64,000 nt of DNA from Saccharomonospora xinjiangensis XJ-54 (GTDB taxonomy: Bacteria; Actinomycetota; Actinomycetes; Mycobacteriales; Pseudonocardiaceae), in the NCBI RefSeq assembly GCF_000258175.1, contig NZ_JH636049.1, positions 1,899,482 through 1,963,481 of the forward strand. The letters run 5' to 3'. Positions 26,485 to 36,739 of the stretch are shown here, one piece after another. How positions within the stretch are numbered: the first letter of the stretch is position 1; each line of letters begins with the position of its first letter. Both the position numbers and the translations under genes were made by a program. The notes below the pieces were generated by a model. The model saw only the letters and a list, made by a program, of their open reading frames with translations. It was not told the DNA's origin and made no database searches.

Positions 26485-26490
26485 TCATGG
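26380..26490 (+). repeat. 111-bp near-identical direct repeat, copy 2 (partner 25129-25239)
   Basis: Three mismatches against copy 1 in 111 bases. It includes the lipoprotein stop and the start codon of the PPE-like gene. Confidence 0.9.
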
Positions 26491-27761
26491 TTGCTGAAAG
26501 ACCGCTCACAGCCGCCGAGATCTACGAGCAGGTCACCGGCGGCAACGGTCCTGGGAGGCTGTCCACCGCTGCGGAGGCCACTGCGCGACTGCGCAGGGCA
26601 CTCGCCGACCTCGCCGCCGATGTGCGCGGCGCCGCAGGGCAGGCCGACCGCGGTTGGGAAGGTGAAGCGGGCCGCCGCGCAGCCCTGCTCGCGATGCCGC
26701 TCGCCTTGGCTTCCGAGACCGACGAGGCCCTGCTGCGGGACGTCGATCGCACGCTCAGCGACCAGATCACCGCCTTCGCCGGGACCCGCGACAGCGTCGT
26801 GCCCGTGCCGCCACAGCCTCCGGCACCCACCAAGGAAGACCTGGTCCGCGACCTGCTCGGCGGCGACTCCTACCGGACGAAACTCGACGCCTACGAACGG
26901 GATGCCGCCACCAACGTCGCCGCGTTCCGCTCCTATCACCAGGCCAGCACCGTCAACAGCGGAGCGATACCCGCCCGCTACGCCCCGCTGAGCGCCGACG
27001 CCGCCGAGATCACCCTGTCCGACGCGAACGAGACGACCGGCGTTTCCGTGGCACAGACCCGGACGAGCGGGCAGACCAGCTCCCCCGGCCTGTTCACCGT
27101 CGAGCCCGCGTCCACCCCGGCGAGTTCCGCGCCGACCTACGCCTCCGAGCGGAACACCGACATCCCAAGGACGCCAAAGGGCACAACCGAACCAGAGCCC
27201 GAAAGCACGCACGCGGCGGCACACACGCCCCCGCCACCGGCGCCGAGTGAGCACCACAGCGGCCCCTCCGGTCCTCCCGGACGGCACACCGTGTCGCCGA
27301 CACCCACCGGCATCGAGCCCACCGGGCGTCTCGCCGCTCAGGGAAGAGGCCCCGGTTCCGGCCAGCGCGACACGCCCGGCGCAGGCGGCCCTGCCTCGCG
27401 CTCGAACAGGCAGACGAACCTGCCCCCGAACGCACACGGGCGCACTCCGGCCGCACCGCCCGGCCAGCAGCCCCTACCCGGCCGCGGCAGCGGGGCCGGC
27501 ACGGCCGAAAGGCCCGGCGGCGACGTCGCCCGTGGTGGCACACCACCCACGGCGGGCGGCGCAGGCAGCACCAGCGCCCGAACCGCGGCAGGGCCGGCAC
27601 CCGTGGGAACCGCGGGTCGCGGCGGAGGGGACGACAAGGACCGTCGCCGGCCCGGCTACCTGCGCGAACCCGACCCGGAGGACACCTTCAGCGACCCACT
27701 GCCCAAGACCCCGCCACCGGTCATCGGCCACACCGACCAGACACCCCGGGGTGGAACGTGA
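26487..27761 (+). CDS. PPE-like protein with long Pro/Gly/Thr-rich tail
   Basis: A 424-residue protein from ATG 26487. The first 170 residues are helical (TAAEIYEQVTGGNGPGRL, TARLRRALADLAADVRGAAG, then WEGEAGRRAALLAMPLALAS). They include AFRSYHQASTVNSGAIPARY, which resembles the end of PPE-type domains. Residues about 190-424 are low-complexity Pro/Thr/Gly/Ser, with a charged end (DDKDRRRPGYLREPDPEDTF). PPE proteins are type VII substrates bound by EspG chaperones, and an EspG-like gene follows with a GTGA overlap. The exported role is inferred; the weak primary match leaves some doubt. Confidence 0.6.
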   Translation: MVAERPLTAAEIYEQVTGGNGPGRLSTAAEATARLRRALADLAADVRGAAGQADRGWEGEAGRRAALLAMPLALASETDEALLRDVDRTLSDQITAFAGTRDSVVPVPPQPPAPTKEDLVRDLLGGDSYRTKLDAYERDAATNVAAFRSYHQASTVNSGAIPARYAPLSADAAEITLSDANETTGVSVAQTRTSGQTSSPGLFTVEPASTPASSAPTYASERNTDIPRTPKGTTEPEPESTHAAAHTPPPPAPSEHHSGPSGPPGRHTVSPTPTGIEPTGRLAAQGRGPGSGQRDTPGAGGPASRSNRQTNLPPNAHGRTPAAPPGQQPLPGRGSGAGTAERPGGDVARGGTPPTAGGAGSTSARTAAGPAPVGTAGRGGGDDKDRRRPGYLREPDPEDTFSDPLPKTPPPVIGHTDQTPRGGT

Positions 27762-28456
27762 CGGTCGCACTGACCCTCCACACTCTCCTCGACGCGCTGG
27801 CGGTCGTCGGCTGCCACACGCCCCACGCGGTCTTCGCGGGCGGCGCCCGGTATGTGCCGCCGTCCGCGACAGCGCGGGTCGCGGCCGAGACCACCGTCGA
27901 ACTCGCCGCAGCCGGACTTGTCGCGGGGACCCGGCTCACGCCCGAGTTCGAGGACGTCCTCCACGTGCTCGGCAAACCGCACACCGAGTACTTCGCGCAC
28001 GTACGCGCTGGCGGGGAACAACACCACTCGCTCGTCGCCGCGCGCGGCAGGTCGGTCGTCGTCGCGGTCAGGACCGGAGAGCGAGTGCGCCTCGACACCG
28101 CCACCACACGCGACCTGCCCGGCCTTCTCGTGAGAAGCCTGCCGCAGTCCAGCGCCGCGATGTTCGAGCCGTTCCTCGTGCACACCCGCCGATCCGGCGA
28201 AAGCCCTGATTCCCTCGACGCCACCGGGGATCTCCGCCGCCTGCTCTCCCTGCCGGAACGCGGGATCGGCTACCTGCATGTCGCGCGGCGTCCCGGCCGC
28301 GGGCCACGGGTGGAGGCCGACGGCACCGTGTACTACCTCGACGCCGACCTGGGCAGGGTCGGCCTGCACCGCGAGTGCGACCGCGTCACCGTGTTCCCCG
28401 GCCGCCCCGACCTGCTCGCGGCCAAGGTGGCCGCCCTGCGCGCCACCCTGGCCTGA
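27758..28456 (+). CDS. EspG-like ESX secretion-associated chaperone
   Basis: A 232-residue alpha/beta protein from GTG 27758, overlapping the previous stop. The order of elements fits actinobacterial EspG: an N-terminal hydrophobic segment (ALTLHTLLDALAVVG), a strand pair with LGKPHTEYFAHVRAGGEQHH and VVVAVRTGERVRLDTA, and a central DLPGLLVRSLPQSSAAMFEP. A C-terminal strand set follows (VEADGTVYYLDADLGRVGL, then CDRVTVFPGRPDLLAAKVAALRA). EspG binds PE/PPE substrates in the cytoplasm, which matches the coupled upstream gene. No ESX core genes (EccB-E, WXG100 pair) are in the window. It ends 6 bp before the convergent nuoN stop. Confidence 0.65.
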   Translation: MTVALTLHTLLDALAVVGCHTPHAVFAGGARYVPPSATARVAAETTVELAAAGLVAGTRLTPEFEDVLHVLGKPHTEYFAHVRAGGEQHHSLVAARGRSVVVAVRTGERVRLDTATTRDLPGLLVRSLPQSSAAMFEPFLVHTRRSGESPDSLDATGDLRRLLSLPERGIGYLHVARRPGRGPRVEADGTVYYLDADLGRVGLHRECDRVTVFPGRPDLLAAKVAALRATLA

Positions 28457-28462
28457 ACCCGC

Positions 28463-30034
28463 TCACGACGTGATCGAGAAACCGCCCGCGCCCGCCCAGT
28501 CGAGCGCGAACGTCGGCGCGACACCGAGCAGGAGGGTCACCACGACGCCCAGCGTGATGGCCGCCGTGGTGAACGTGCCGGGCACGCTCACCGTGGGGCC
28601 GTCGTCCGCGGGCTTCGAGAAGTACATCAACACGACCACGCGCAGGTAGAAGAACGCCGCGACCGCGCTGAACACCAGCCCGATCACCACCAGCGGCGCC
28701 ATCCCGTCGGACAGCGCGGCGGAGAACACCACGAACTTGCCGACGAACCCGCTGGTCAACGGAATCCCAGCGAGTGCGAAGAGCAGGAACGTGAACACCG
28801 CGGCCAGCACGGGGGAACGCTTCGCGAGCCCCGCCCACGCCGAAAGGTGAGTCGCCTCGCCGCTGCCGTCACGGACCAGCGAGATCACCCCGAACGCCGC
28901 CAGCGTCGTGAAACCGTACGCGAGCAGGTAGAACAGGGTGCCGGAGAGACCGGCGTCTGTCAGCGCCATCGTGCCAATGAGCAGGAACCCGGCGTGCGCC
29001 ACGGAGGAGTAGGCAATCATGCGCTTGACGTCGGTCTGCGTGAGGCCCAGCACGGCGCCGATGAGCATCGACACGATGGCAACACCCCACAGCACACCGC
29101 GCCACTCCCAGTGGGTGGATTCGAAGGCGACCGTCAGCACCCGCAGCATCCCGCCGAACGCCGCGACCTTGGTGCAGGCGGCCATGAACGCGGTGACCGG
29201 GGTCGGCGCCCCCTGGTAGACGTCGGGGGTCCAGGCGTGGAACGGGCCGACCGACGCCTTGAACAACAGACCGACCATGAGGAGCCCGAGACCGGCGAAC
29301 AGCAGCGTGTCGGAACGGTCGGTGCCCGCGGTGGCGTTCGCGATGTCCGAGAGCCGCACCGAACCGGCGTAGCCGTAGAGGAGTGCGAGGCCGTACAGGA
29401 AGATGGCGCTGGCGAAGGCACCGAGGAGGAAGTACTTCACCGCCGCTTCCTGTGACAGCAGCCGCCGCCGTCGCGCGAGCCCGCACATCAGGTACAGCGG
29501 GAGGCTCAGCACCTCCAGTGCCACGAACATGGTCAGCAGATCGTTGGCCGCCGTGAAGGCCATCATGCCGCCCAGTGCGAACAGCGTGAGCGGGAAGACC
29601 TCGGTGGACATCGACTCGGTCCTGGCCTGTTCCTTGTCCTGGAACGTGCCTGGGCTGATACCGGCTTCGGCCACGAAGGCGCCGCCTCGCTCCACCGTCC
29701 GGTCGGCGATCAACAGCAGCGCGGCGACGGTGAGGGCGAGCAGCGTGCCCCACAGGAACAGTGCGGGGGAATCGACGGCGAGTGTTCCGCTCAACGTCGT
29801 GGTGCCGTGCTCGGGAGCGTCCGGGATGTACAGCGCGAGCGCGACGCCCGCACCCGCGACAGCGAGCAGGCTCAACGAGACCTGCGCCGTCCACCGCCGG
29901 CGCTTCGGCAGGAACGCCTCGATCAGCACTCCGGCGCACGCCACACCGAGCACGATCACCAACGGCATGATGGCCGGGTAGTCGATGGCGGGTGCCTCGA
30001 CCGGGCCCTGCTGGGCGAGATGAAGGTTCAACAC
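28463..30034 (-). CDS. nuoN: NADH-quinone oxidoreductase subunit N
   Basis: A 523-residue Mrp-antiporter-like membrane subunit, last in the nuoA-N operon. It has about 14 helices. Typical elements are FVALEVLSLPLYLMCGLARR (with the conserved Glu in helix 5), LLFKASVGPFHAWTPDVYQG (broken-helix Lys) and MIAYSSVAHAGFLLIG. It is one of the three proton-pumping antiporter-like subunits of Complex I. GTG 30034 lies 7 bp after the nuoM stop. An insertion after residue 100 (GAFVAEAGISPGTFQDKEQA) is characteristic of actinobacterial NuoN. Confidence 0.97.
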   Translation of the reverse strand: MLNLHLAQQGPVEAPAIDYPAIMPLVIVLGVACAGVLIEAFLPKRRRWTAQVSLSLLAVAGAGVALALYIPDAPEHGTTTLSGTLAVDSPALFLWGTLLALTVAALLLIADRTVERGGAFVAEAGISPGTFQDKEQARTESMSTEVFPLTLFALGGMMAFTAANDLLTMFVALEVLSLPLYLMCGLARRRRLLSQEAAVKYFLLGAFASAIFLYGLALLYGYAGSVRLSDIANATAGTDRSDTLLFAGLGLLMVGLLFKASVGPFHAWTPDVYQGAPTPVTAFMAACTKVAAFGGMLRVLTVAFESTHWEWRGVLWGVAIVSMLIGAVLGLTQTDVKRMIAYSSVAHAGFLLIGTMALTDAGLSGTLFYLLAYGFTTLAAFGVISLVRDGSGEATHLSAWAGLAKRSPVLAAVFTFLLFALAGIPLTSGFVGKFVVFSAALSDGMAPLVVIGLVFSAVAAFFYLRVVVLMYFSKPADDGPTVSVPGTFTTAAITLGVVVTLLLGVAPTFALDWAGAGGFSITS

Positions 30035-30041
30035 GGCTGCA

Positions 30042-31646
30042 TTACCTTTCCTGCACCGCTTGCAGTGTCGCTTCCACCGACGGTGTCACCGTGTCGAGCA
30101 CCGGCTTCGGGTAGAGACCGAGGCCGATGATCAGCACGACGAGCGGTGCGAGCACCGCGATTTCCTTGCCGGAGAGGTCACGGATCGCCTTGCGAGTCGT
30201 GGTCTCGGTTCGTTCGGGGGCCACGGCCGTCGCCGTACCGCGCTCCCCGCTTCCCGCGCTCGCGGGCGTGGCACCGGATAGTGTTTCACCGGATACCTCG
30301 ACGAGCGCGGCCCCGCGCACCGGACCCGTCATGATCCGCTGGTACAGCCAGAGCACGTACGCGGCGGCGAGCACCATGCCCACGGTGGCGATGGTGGCGT
30401 AGACCGGTTGTGTGTCGAAAGCGCCCAGCAGCACGAGGAACTCGCTGACGAACGAGTTCGTGCCCGGCAACGACAATGTGGACATTCCAGCCAGCAGCAG
30501 CATGCCGCCGAGGATCGGCGTGAGCTTGAACATGCCGCCGTAGTCGGAGATCCTCGTCGAACCGCCGCGCTGTGCGACGATGCCGATCACGAGGATGAGC
30601 ATGCCCGTCGCGAGGCTGTGGTTGAGCATGTACGTCGCCGAACCAACGGTGGCCTGCGGCGTGAAAGCGAAGATTCCGAGTGCGATGAATCCGAAGTGGG
30701 CGATCGAAACGTAGGCCACGAACCGCTTCAGATCCTGCTGGCCCGCGGCGAGGATGGAGCCGTAGATCACGCCGAGGACGGCGAGCACCAGCACGAGCGG
30801 GGCGAGCTGCGCGCTCGCGTCGGGGAACATCGGGAGGCTGTAACGCAGGAACCCGAACGTGCCGACCTTGTCGAGTACACCGACCAGCAGCACCGTGACG
30901 GCGATCGGCGCCTGGCCTGCCGCGTCGGGAAGCCACGTGTGGAACGGCACGAGCGGCGCCTTGACGGCGAAGGCGAGGAAGAACCCGAGGAACAGCCAGA
31001 TCTGTGTCTCAAGGGGTGCGTTGCTCACCACGGACACCAGCGTGGCCCAGTCGAACGTGCCCTCACCGAGTTCATCAACAGCCAGCACGTACGCCCCGAT
31101 GGCGGAGGCGAGCATGATCAGGCCGCCGAGGAACGAGTAGAGGAAGAACTTGACGGCCGCGTACTGCCGCTTCGGACCGCCGTAGAAGCCGATGAGGAAG
31201 TACATCGGTACGAGCATGATCTCGAAGAGCACGTAGAACAGGAAGACGTCGGTCGCCGCGAACACGGCGATGGTGAGTGCCTCCTGCACCAGGATCAGCG
31301 AGAGGAACCCACCTGCCGAACGTCCCTCGGGCAAGCGGTCGGTGGAGTTCAGCAGACCGATCACCACCGGCACCAGCAGTGCGATCACCGCGATCATGAC
31401 GAGCGCGATGCCGTCGATGCCGAACGAGAGGTGCACGCCCAGAGCGGGAATCCAGTCCACCGACGTGGCGAGCTGGATGCGGTCGCCGCCGGGGTCGTAG
31501 GCCAGCCAGGCCGGCACGATCAGCAGCAGCTCCACAACGGACACCGCGAGCGCTGCCAGTGTCGCCGCCCGGTCGTTGTTCCGCAGGCCGGCCACCACGA
31601 GGGCGCCTGCCAGCGGCAGGAGGATCAGGGCAATGAGCCAACTCAT
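30042..31646 (-). CDS. nuoM: NADH-quinone oxidoreductase subunit M
   Basis: A 534-residue antiporter-like subunit. Conserved pieces include [39 protein letters not shown] (helix 5 Glu), [20 protein letters not shown] (Lys and His) and [20 protein letters not shown]. The loop near the C-terminus is long and polar ([20 protein letters not shown]), an actinobacterial feature. ATG 31646 overlaps the nuoL stop (ATGA). Its role is proton translocation in the Complex I membrane arm. Confidence 0.97.
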   Translation of the reverse strand: MSWLIALILLPLAGALVVAGLRNNDRAATLAALAVSVVELLLIVPAWLAYDPGGDRIQLATSVDWIPALGVHLSFGIDGIALVMIAVIALLVPVVIGLLNSTDRLPEGRSAGGFLSLILVQEALTIAVFAATDVFLFYVLFEIMLVPMYFLIGFYGGPKRQYAAVKFFLYSFLGGLIMLASAIGAYVLAVDELGEGTFDWATLVSVVSNAPLETQIWLFLGFFLAFAVKAPLVPFHTWLPDAAGQAPIAVTVLLVGVLDKVGTFGFLRYSLPMFPDASAQLAPLVLVLAVLGVIYGSILAAGQQDLKRFVAYVSIAHFGFIALGIFAFTPQATVGSATYMLNHSLATGMLILVIGIVAQRGGSTRISDYGGMFKLTPILGGMLLLAGMSTLSLPGTNSFVSEFLVLLGAFDTQPVYATIATVGMVLAAAYVLWLYQRIMTGPVRGAALVEVSGETLSGATPASAGSGERGTATAVAPERTETTTRKAIRDLSGKEIAVLAPLVVLIIGLGLYPKPVLDTVTPSVEATLQAVQER

Positions 31647-33541
31647 GAGAACCTCACCAACAGCAGTGCGGCGACGAGCAGGAACGACCCGCCGAGCATC
31701 GACAACGCATACGACCGCACGAACCCGGTCTGCATCCTGCGAAGGCGGCTGGACCCACCGCCGAATGCCGCGGCGAGCCCGTTCACCGCGCCGTCAACGC
31801 CGCGGTTGTCGAGGAACACCGCGAAGCGGGTGAGCCACAGCCCCGGCGTGGCGACGAGCGCCTCGTTGAGGGCGTTGCCGTACAGGTCCTTGCGGGCGGC
31901 GCGGACGGGCCAGGCCACGTTCTCCGGCCGCTCGACCGGGGTCGGCCGCCTGCCGAACAACATCCACGCGAGCAGCACACCGAGCGCCGAGAGGCCCACG
32001 GTCAACCACGGCACGAGTGCGTGCGGGAGTACGCCGTGCTCGGGCTCGGCCAGCGCACCCACCGAGGGAACGAGGAACTCGGTCAGCGTGTCGCCCGCCA
32101 TCAACAGGAAGCCCGCGGCGACGGAGCCGACCGACAGCACGATCATCGGCACGGTCATCACCGGTGGCGACTCGTGCGGGTGGAACTGCCTTCCGTCGGC
32201 CGACGTCGTCTCCCGCCAGCGTTGGCTGCCGAAGAACGTCAGCAGCACCAGCCGGGTCATGTAGAAGCCGGTGATGCCTGCCGCGAGCAGCGCCGCGCCG
32301 CCGAACACCCAGCCGCGCCAGCCTTCCTGCCCGAACGCCGCCTCGATGATGGCGTCCTTCGTCCAGTACCCGGAGAGGAAGGGGAAACCGATGATCGCGA
32401 GGTAACCGAGGCCGAAGGTGGCCGCCGTGATCGGCATCTTCTTCGCGAGGCCACCGAACTTGCGCATATCGACCTCGTCGTTCATGGCATGCATGACCGA
32501 CCCCGCACCGAGGAACAGTCCCGCCTTGAAAAAGCCGTGCGTGAGCAGGTGGGCGATGCCGAGTGCGTATCCCATCGGCCCGAGACCGACGGCCAGCATC
32601 ATGTACCCGATCTGGCTCACGGTCGAATAGGCGAGCACCTTCTTGATGTCGTCGTAGGCACAACCGATGATCGCCCCGAGGAGAAGGGTGAACGCACCGA
32701 CGATGGTGACGACCAGCCTCCCGTCCTCGGTGAGGTTGTAGATCGGCGAGGAGCGGGCGATGAGGTACACACCTGCGGTGACCATCGTGGCCGCGTGGAT
32801 CAGGGCCGAAACCGGGGTCGGACCCTCCATCGCGTCGGGCAACCACGCCTGGAGCGGGAACTGACCCGACTTGCCGCACGCCCCGAGCAGGAGCAGCAGC
32901 GCGATCGCGGTGATCACGCCGGGCGAGAGGTCACCGATGCCCGCGAACACCTCGGCGTAGTTCGTGCTGCCGATGTGCTTGAACATCAAGAAGATCGCCA
33001 GCGCGAGCCCGACGTCACCGACGCGGTTCATCAGGAACGCCTTCTTCGCGGCTGTGGCCGCCGAAGGCCGGTCCTGGTACCAGCCGATCAGCAGGTACGA
33101 AGCGAGGCCGACACCTTCCCAGCCCAGGTACAGCATCACGAAGCTGTTGCCGAGCACCAGCACCAGCATCGAGGCGACGAAGAGGTTGAGGTAGCCGAAG
33201 AAGCGACGCCGCGAGGCGTCGTTCGACATGTAGCCGATCGAGTAGATGTGGATCAGCGCGCCCACACCCGTGATCAGCAGGACGAACGTCACCGAGAGCG
33301 GATCGATGCGCAGTCCGAAATCGACCTGCAACGACTCGACGGGAATCCACGAGTAGACCGTCGTGTCAGCGGCCTCGGACAGTGACTCGCCGAAGAACAG
33401 CGCCAAGCCGTAGACGAACGACGCGATGACCGTCGCGCAGCCCAGCAGGTGCCCCCATGCGTTGGTGCGGTTACCACCGACCAACAGGACGAGGGCGCCG
33501 AGCGCGGGGAACGCGACCAGCAGCCACGATTGAGCGATCAA
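31643..33541 (-). CDS. nuoL: NADH-quinone oxidoreductase subunit L
   Basis: A 632-residue distal antiporter-like subunit with the long C-terminal lateral helix region. Motifs include [40 protein letters not shown] (helix 5 Glu), [20 protein letters not shown] and [20 protein letters not shown]. The apparent start at 33541 is TTG, 22 bp after the nuoK stop, with only a weak SD; no other in-frame start gives a full N-terminus. This is the only gene of the operon with a TTG start and it may be initiated less efficiently. Confidence 0.96.
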   Translation of the reverse strand: MIAQSWLLVAFPALGALVLLVGGNRTNAWGHLLGCATVIASFVYGLALFFGESLSEAADTTVYSWIPVESLQVDFGLRIDPLSVTFVLLITGVGALIHIYSIGYMSNDASRRRFFGYLNLFVASMLVLVLGNSFVMLYLGWEGVGLASYLLIGWYQDRPSAATAAKKAFLMNRVGDVGLALAIFLMFKHIGSTNYAEVFAGIGDLSPGVITAIALLLLLGACGKSGQFPLQAWLPDAMEGPTPVSALIHAATMVTAGVYLIARSSPIYNLTEDGRLVVTIVGAFTLLLGAIIGCAYDDIKKVLAYSTVSQIGYMMLAVGLGPMGYALGIAHLLTHGFFKAGLFLGAGSVMHAMNDEVDMRKFGGLAKKMPITAATFGLGYLAIIGFPFLSGYWTKDAIIEAAFGQEGWRGWVFGGAALLAAGITGFYMTRLVLLTFFGSQRWRETTSADGRQFHPHESPPVMTVPMIVLSVGSVAAGFLLMAGDTLTEFLVPSVGALAEPEHGVLPHALVPWLTVGLSALGVLLAWMLFGRRPTPVERPENVAWPVRAARKDLYGNALNEALVATPGLWLTRFAVFLDNRGVDGAVNGLAAAFGGGSSRLRRMQTGFVRSYALSMLGGSFLLVAALLLVRFS

Positions 33542-33563
33542 GGTAGTTCCCTGTGGTTGGAGG

Positions 33564-33863
33564 CTAGTACTTCAGCAGGTTGGAGTCATCGACCGAGGCG
33601 GAACGCCGGGTCCTGAAGATCGACATGATGATCGCCAGACCGACCACGACCTCGGCCGCGGCCACGACCATCACGAAGAACGCCATCACCTGACCGTCGA
33701 TCGAGCCGTTGATCCTGGAGAAGGTCACCAGCGATAGGTTCACAGCGTTCAGCATCAACTCGATGCACATGAACACCACGACGGCGTTGCGGCGCACGAG
33801 GACGCCGACGGCGCCGATCGTGAACAGCAGAGCCGACAGAAGCAGGTAGTACGTGGGGCTCAC
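33564..33863 (-). CDS. nuoK: NADH-quinone oxidoreductase subunit K
   Basis: A 99-residue three-helix subunit from GTG 33863, overlapping the nuoJ stop (GTGA). The conserved glutamates of the proton path are in [18 protein letters not shown] and in [18 protein letters not shown]. Size and pattern are standard. Confidence 0.97.
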   Translation of the reverse strand: MSPTYYLLLSALLFTIGAVGVLVRRNAVVVFMCIELMLNAVNLSLVTFSRINGSIDGQVMAFFVMVVAAAEVVVGLAIIMSIFRTRRSASVDDSNLLKY

Positions 33864-34783
33864 TTGTCCTCCCCCTCGTCGGAGCCTGCGCCGGTCTCAC
33901 TCGCGGTGCCTTGACCGACGAGAGCCTTCGCGCCCGGTTCGCCCTTCTTCCCCTCGACCTGCTCGCGGTGCGCCTGCAACCGCGCCGTCGGAGTGGCCTC
34001 GATGAGTTCGGAGAGCGACTCCGGCGCCACCGAGCCGTCGGGCAACAGCGCGGGTGTGGCCACCGAGCTGGACGTCGCGAACACGCCGGGACCGGGCTTC
34101 GGGGAAGGCCGTTCGTACTCGCCCCTGAACCGTGCGACGACCAGTTCGCGCTGGCTGCGCTTGCCGCCCTTCATGTGGCGGGTGGTGAACGACAGCACCA
34201 TGCCCGCCATCGCGGCGGTGATCAGCAGTGCTGCCGTCAGCTCGAACGGGAACAGATAGTCGGTGAAGATCAGGCGGCCGAGGCCTGCCGCGCCACCACC
34301 CGCGTCACTCCACGGGTCGAGCGGAGCCGCAGGCGTGACGTCCGCGACCGCGCGGGCCAGCGTGGCGGCGAGGAGCACGGCGACGCCGATGCCGACGAGG
34401 CCGGCCATCAGGCGTTGCCCTCGCAGCACCTCGACCACCGAGTCGGACGACTCGCGCCCCACCAGCATGAGCACGAACAGGAACAGCATCATGATCGCGC
34501 CGGTGTAGACGATGATCTGGGTGAATCCCAGGAACTGCGCCTGCTGGGTCAGGTAGAGCAACCCGAGCGAGAGCATCGTCAGTACGAGCCACAACGCGGA
34601 GTGCACCGCGTTGCGGGCGAAGACCATGCCCAGCGCGCCTGCCAACGCGATGGGGCCGAGGATCCAGAACGCGACCGCCTCACCCGTTGACACGCTCGCG
34701 CCTGCCTCGGCCTGCGCGACGATCACGCCGTTCAGCGGCGTCGTCAGCGCCGTCAGAGTCATCCCGGTCATGCCGGTCATCAC
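33860..34783 (-). CDS. nuoJ: NADH-quinone oxidoreductase subunit J, with long C-terminal extension
   Basis: A 307-residue protein from GTG 34783 (GTGA overlap with nuoI). The first 200 residues have the five-helix NuoJ core, with [20 protein letters not shown] and [19 protein letters not shown]. The remaining 100 residues form a hydrophilic tail ([20 protein letters not shown], ending [13 protein letters not shown]). Long tails occur in actinobacterial NuoJ; E. coli NuoJ is about 184 residues. The tail is likely cytoplasmic and disordered. Confidence 0.96.
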   Translation of the reverse strand: MMTGMTGMTLTALTTPLNGVIVAQAEAGASVSTGEAVAFWILGPIALAGALGMVFARNAVHSALWLVLTMLSLGLLYLTQQAQFLGFTQIIVYTGAIMMLFLFVLMLVGRESSDSVVEVLRGQRLMAGLVGIGVAVLLAATLARAVADVTPAAPLDPWSDAGGGAAGLGRLIFTDYLFPFELTAALLITAAMAGMVLSFTTRHMKGGKRSQRELVVARFRGEYERPSPKPGPGVFATSSSVATPALLPDGSVAPESLSELIEATPTARLQAHREQVEGKKGEPGAKALVGQGTASETGAGSDEGEDK

Positions 34784-35343
34784 ACTGCCTTCTCTCCGGA
34801 CGTCTCGACCGCCTCGCCGGAGGGCACACCGCGCTGCCGGGCCAGCTCGGGTCCCCTGACGTAGTAGTCCTGCTCGTCGTCACCCAGCCGCATGGGGTGC
34901 GGCGGCTGTTCCATGCCCGGCAGCAACGGCGCGAGCAGATCCTCCTTCGTGTAGATCAGCTTCTGCCGGTCGTCGTCGGCCAGCTCATAGAAGTTGATCA
35001 TCGTGAGGGATCGGGTCGGGCACGCCTCGACGCACAGGCCGCAGCCGATGCACCGCAGGTAGTTGATCTGGTAGTCCTTCCCGTACCGCTCACCGGGCGA
35101 GTAGCGGGCCTCGTCGGTGTTGTCCCCGCCCTCGACGAAGATCGCGTCGGCGGGGCACGCCCAGGCACACAGCTCGCAGCCGACGCATTTCTCAAGCCCG
35201 TCGGGATGCCGGTTGAGCTGGTGGCGGCCGTGGTATCGCGGCGCGGCAGGCGCTCCGATCTCCGGGTACTCCTCCGTCGCCACCTTCTTGAACATCATCG
35301 AGAAGGTGACGCCGAAGCCCTTCAGCGGATCAAACATCCCCAT
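34780..35343 (-). CDS. nuoI: NADH-quinone oxidoreductase subunit I (two 4Fe-4S clusters)
   Basis: A 187-residue iron-sulfur subunit carrying clusters N6a and N6b. The two binding motifs are [17 protein letters not shown] and [21 protein letters not shown] 35343 is preferred because AAGGAGAAC lies 6-7 bases upstream. It overlaps the nuoH end by 14 bases; ATG 35337 is a second option. The N-terminal amphipathic helix ([17 protein letters not shown]) sits against the membrane arm. Confidence 0.97.
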   Translation of the reverse strand: MGMFDPLKGFGVTFSMMFKKVATEEYPEIGAPAAPRYHGRHQLNRHPDGLEKCVGCELCAWACPADAIFVEGGDNTDEARYSPGERYGKDYQINYLRCIGCGLCVEACPTRSLTMINFYELADDDRQKLIYTKEDLLAPLLPGMEQPPHPMRLGDDEQDYYVRGPELARQRGVPSGEAVETSGEKAV

Positions 35344-36739
35344 CGGCGTTCTCCTTACCTGAGGTGACCGCAGCCGGTTCGGACTGGCCGCTGGGCTCCT
35401 GCTCCCCGTGCTCCCCCGCCTTGCCCGCATCGACGGCTTGCCGCGAGGACCGCTGCTTCGCCTTGAGCGCCTTCTGCCGGGGCGTCGTCTTCGGGACGGC
35501 GAGGTCGAGCGGCGGCAACGGGTAGTCGCTTCCGGTGACGGGCACCGAGTCCGACTCGGGAACCTGCTTCTCCGGCAGCAGCAGCGTCAGCAGCACGAGG
35601 ACGGCGATGATGATGGCGCCGACGACGAGAATCTGTCCCGTCGAGACGTTCCCGTCGGTGCGCAGCGCCCTGATCGCGGAGATGACCAGGATCCACACCA
35701 GCCCGACCGGGATGAGCACCTTCCAGCCGAGCTTCATGAACTGGTCGTAGCGGAACCTCGGCAGCGTTCCCCGCAGCCAGATGAAGCCGAACAGCAGGAC
35801 GAACATCTTGCCGAAGAACCACAGCACCGGCCACCAGCCCTGGTTGAGCGGTGAGTCGAGGCCGACGAACGGGAACATCCACCCGCCGAGGAACAGCGTG
35901 GTCGCGAACGCCGAGACGATGACCATGTTGGTGTACTCGGCGAGGAAGAACATCGCGAACTTCATCGAGCTGTACTCGGTGTGGAAGCCACCGACCAGCT
36001 CGGACTCCGCCTCGGGAAGGTCGAACGGCGCGCGGTTGGTCTCCCCGACCATCGAGATCAGGTAGATGACGAAACTCGGCAGCAGCAGGTAGAAGTACCA
36101 GCCGCTCGCCTGAGCGTCCACGATCTCGCCGGTGGAGAGCGACTGCGCGTACAGCGCCACGCCGACGATCGAAAGGCCCATCGCGATCTCGTAGGAGATC
36201 ACCTGTGCCGCCGAGCGGAGGCCACCCAGCAGCGGGTACGGCGACCCTGACGACCACCCCGCGAGCACGATGCCGTACACACCGACGGACGCGCCCGCGA
36301 GGATGAGCAGCACGCTGACGGGCAGCTCGATCAGCTGCAACACGGTGCGCTCGCCGAAGATCGTCACCTCGGGCCCGAACGGGATCGCCGCGAGCCCGAT
36401 CAGTGCGGGCACCACCACGATCACCGGCGCGAGGAAGTAGACCTTGCGGTCGGCCGTGTCAGGGATGATCTGTTCCTTGAACGGCAGCTTGATCGCGTCG
36501 GCGAACGACTGGAACCAGCCACCGGGGCCGACGCGGTTGGGCCCCGGTCGATTCTGCATCCGACCGATGATCTTGCGCTCGCCGACGATGAGGAACACCG
36601 TCAGGATCGGGCCGATCAGCAGGACGACGACGGCCTTCATCAGGATCAACCACAGCGGGTCATCCGCCAGCAGTTCCGCCCTCGTCATCGGCTCCTGTGC
36701 CTGCGCGAGGAAGGGAACCATCGAGGTCGCTGGGCTCAC
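35330..36739 (-). CDS. nuoH: NADH-quinone oxidoreductase subunit H, with C-terminal extension
   Basis: A 469-residue quinone-chamber subunit from GTG 36739 (overlap with nuoG). Conserved segments are [33 protein letters not shown] helices, and the Glu-rich loop [20 protein letters not shown]. NuoH is usually about 325-430 residues. The extra C-terminal 60 residues here are charged and Lys/Ala/Gln-rich ([19 protein letters not shown]), again typical of actinobacterial versions. Confidence 0.97.
   Translation of the reverse strand: MSPATSMVPFLAQAQEPMTRAELLADDPLWLILMKAVVVLLIGPILTVFLIVGERKIIGRMQNRPGPNRVGPGGWFQSFADAIKLPFKEQIIPDTADRKVYFLAPVIVVVPALIGLAAIPFGPEVTIFGERTVLQLIELPVSVLLILAGASVGVYGIVLAGWSSGSPYPLLGGLRSAAQVISYEIAMGLSIVGVALYAQSLSTGEIVDAQASGWYFYLLLPSFVIYLISMVGETNRAPFDLPEAESELVGGFHTEYSSMKFAMFFLAEYTNMVIVSAFATTLFLGGWMFPFVGLDSPLNQGWWPVLWFFGKMFVLLFGFIWLRGTLPRFRYDQFMKLGWKVLIPVGLVWILVISAIRALRTDGNVSTGQILVVGAIIIAVLVLLTLLLPEKQVPESDSVPVTGSDYPLPPLDLAVPKTTPRQKALKAKQRSSRQAVDAGKAGEHGEQEPSGQSEPAAVTSGKENADGDV

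Noticed and set aside
30408..32264. 618-codon open frame on the plus strand
   Set aside because: It is the antisense shadow of nuoM and nuoL, extremely rich in His/Glu/Arg.
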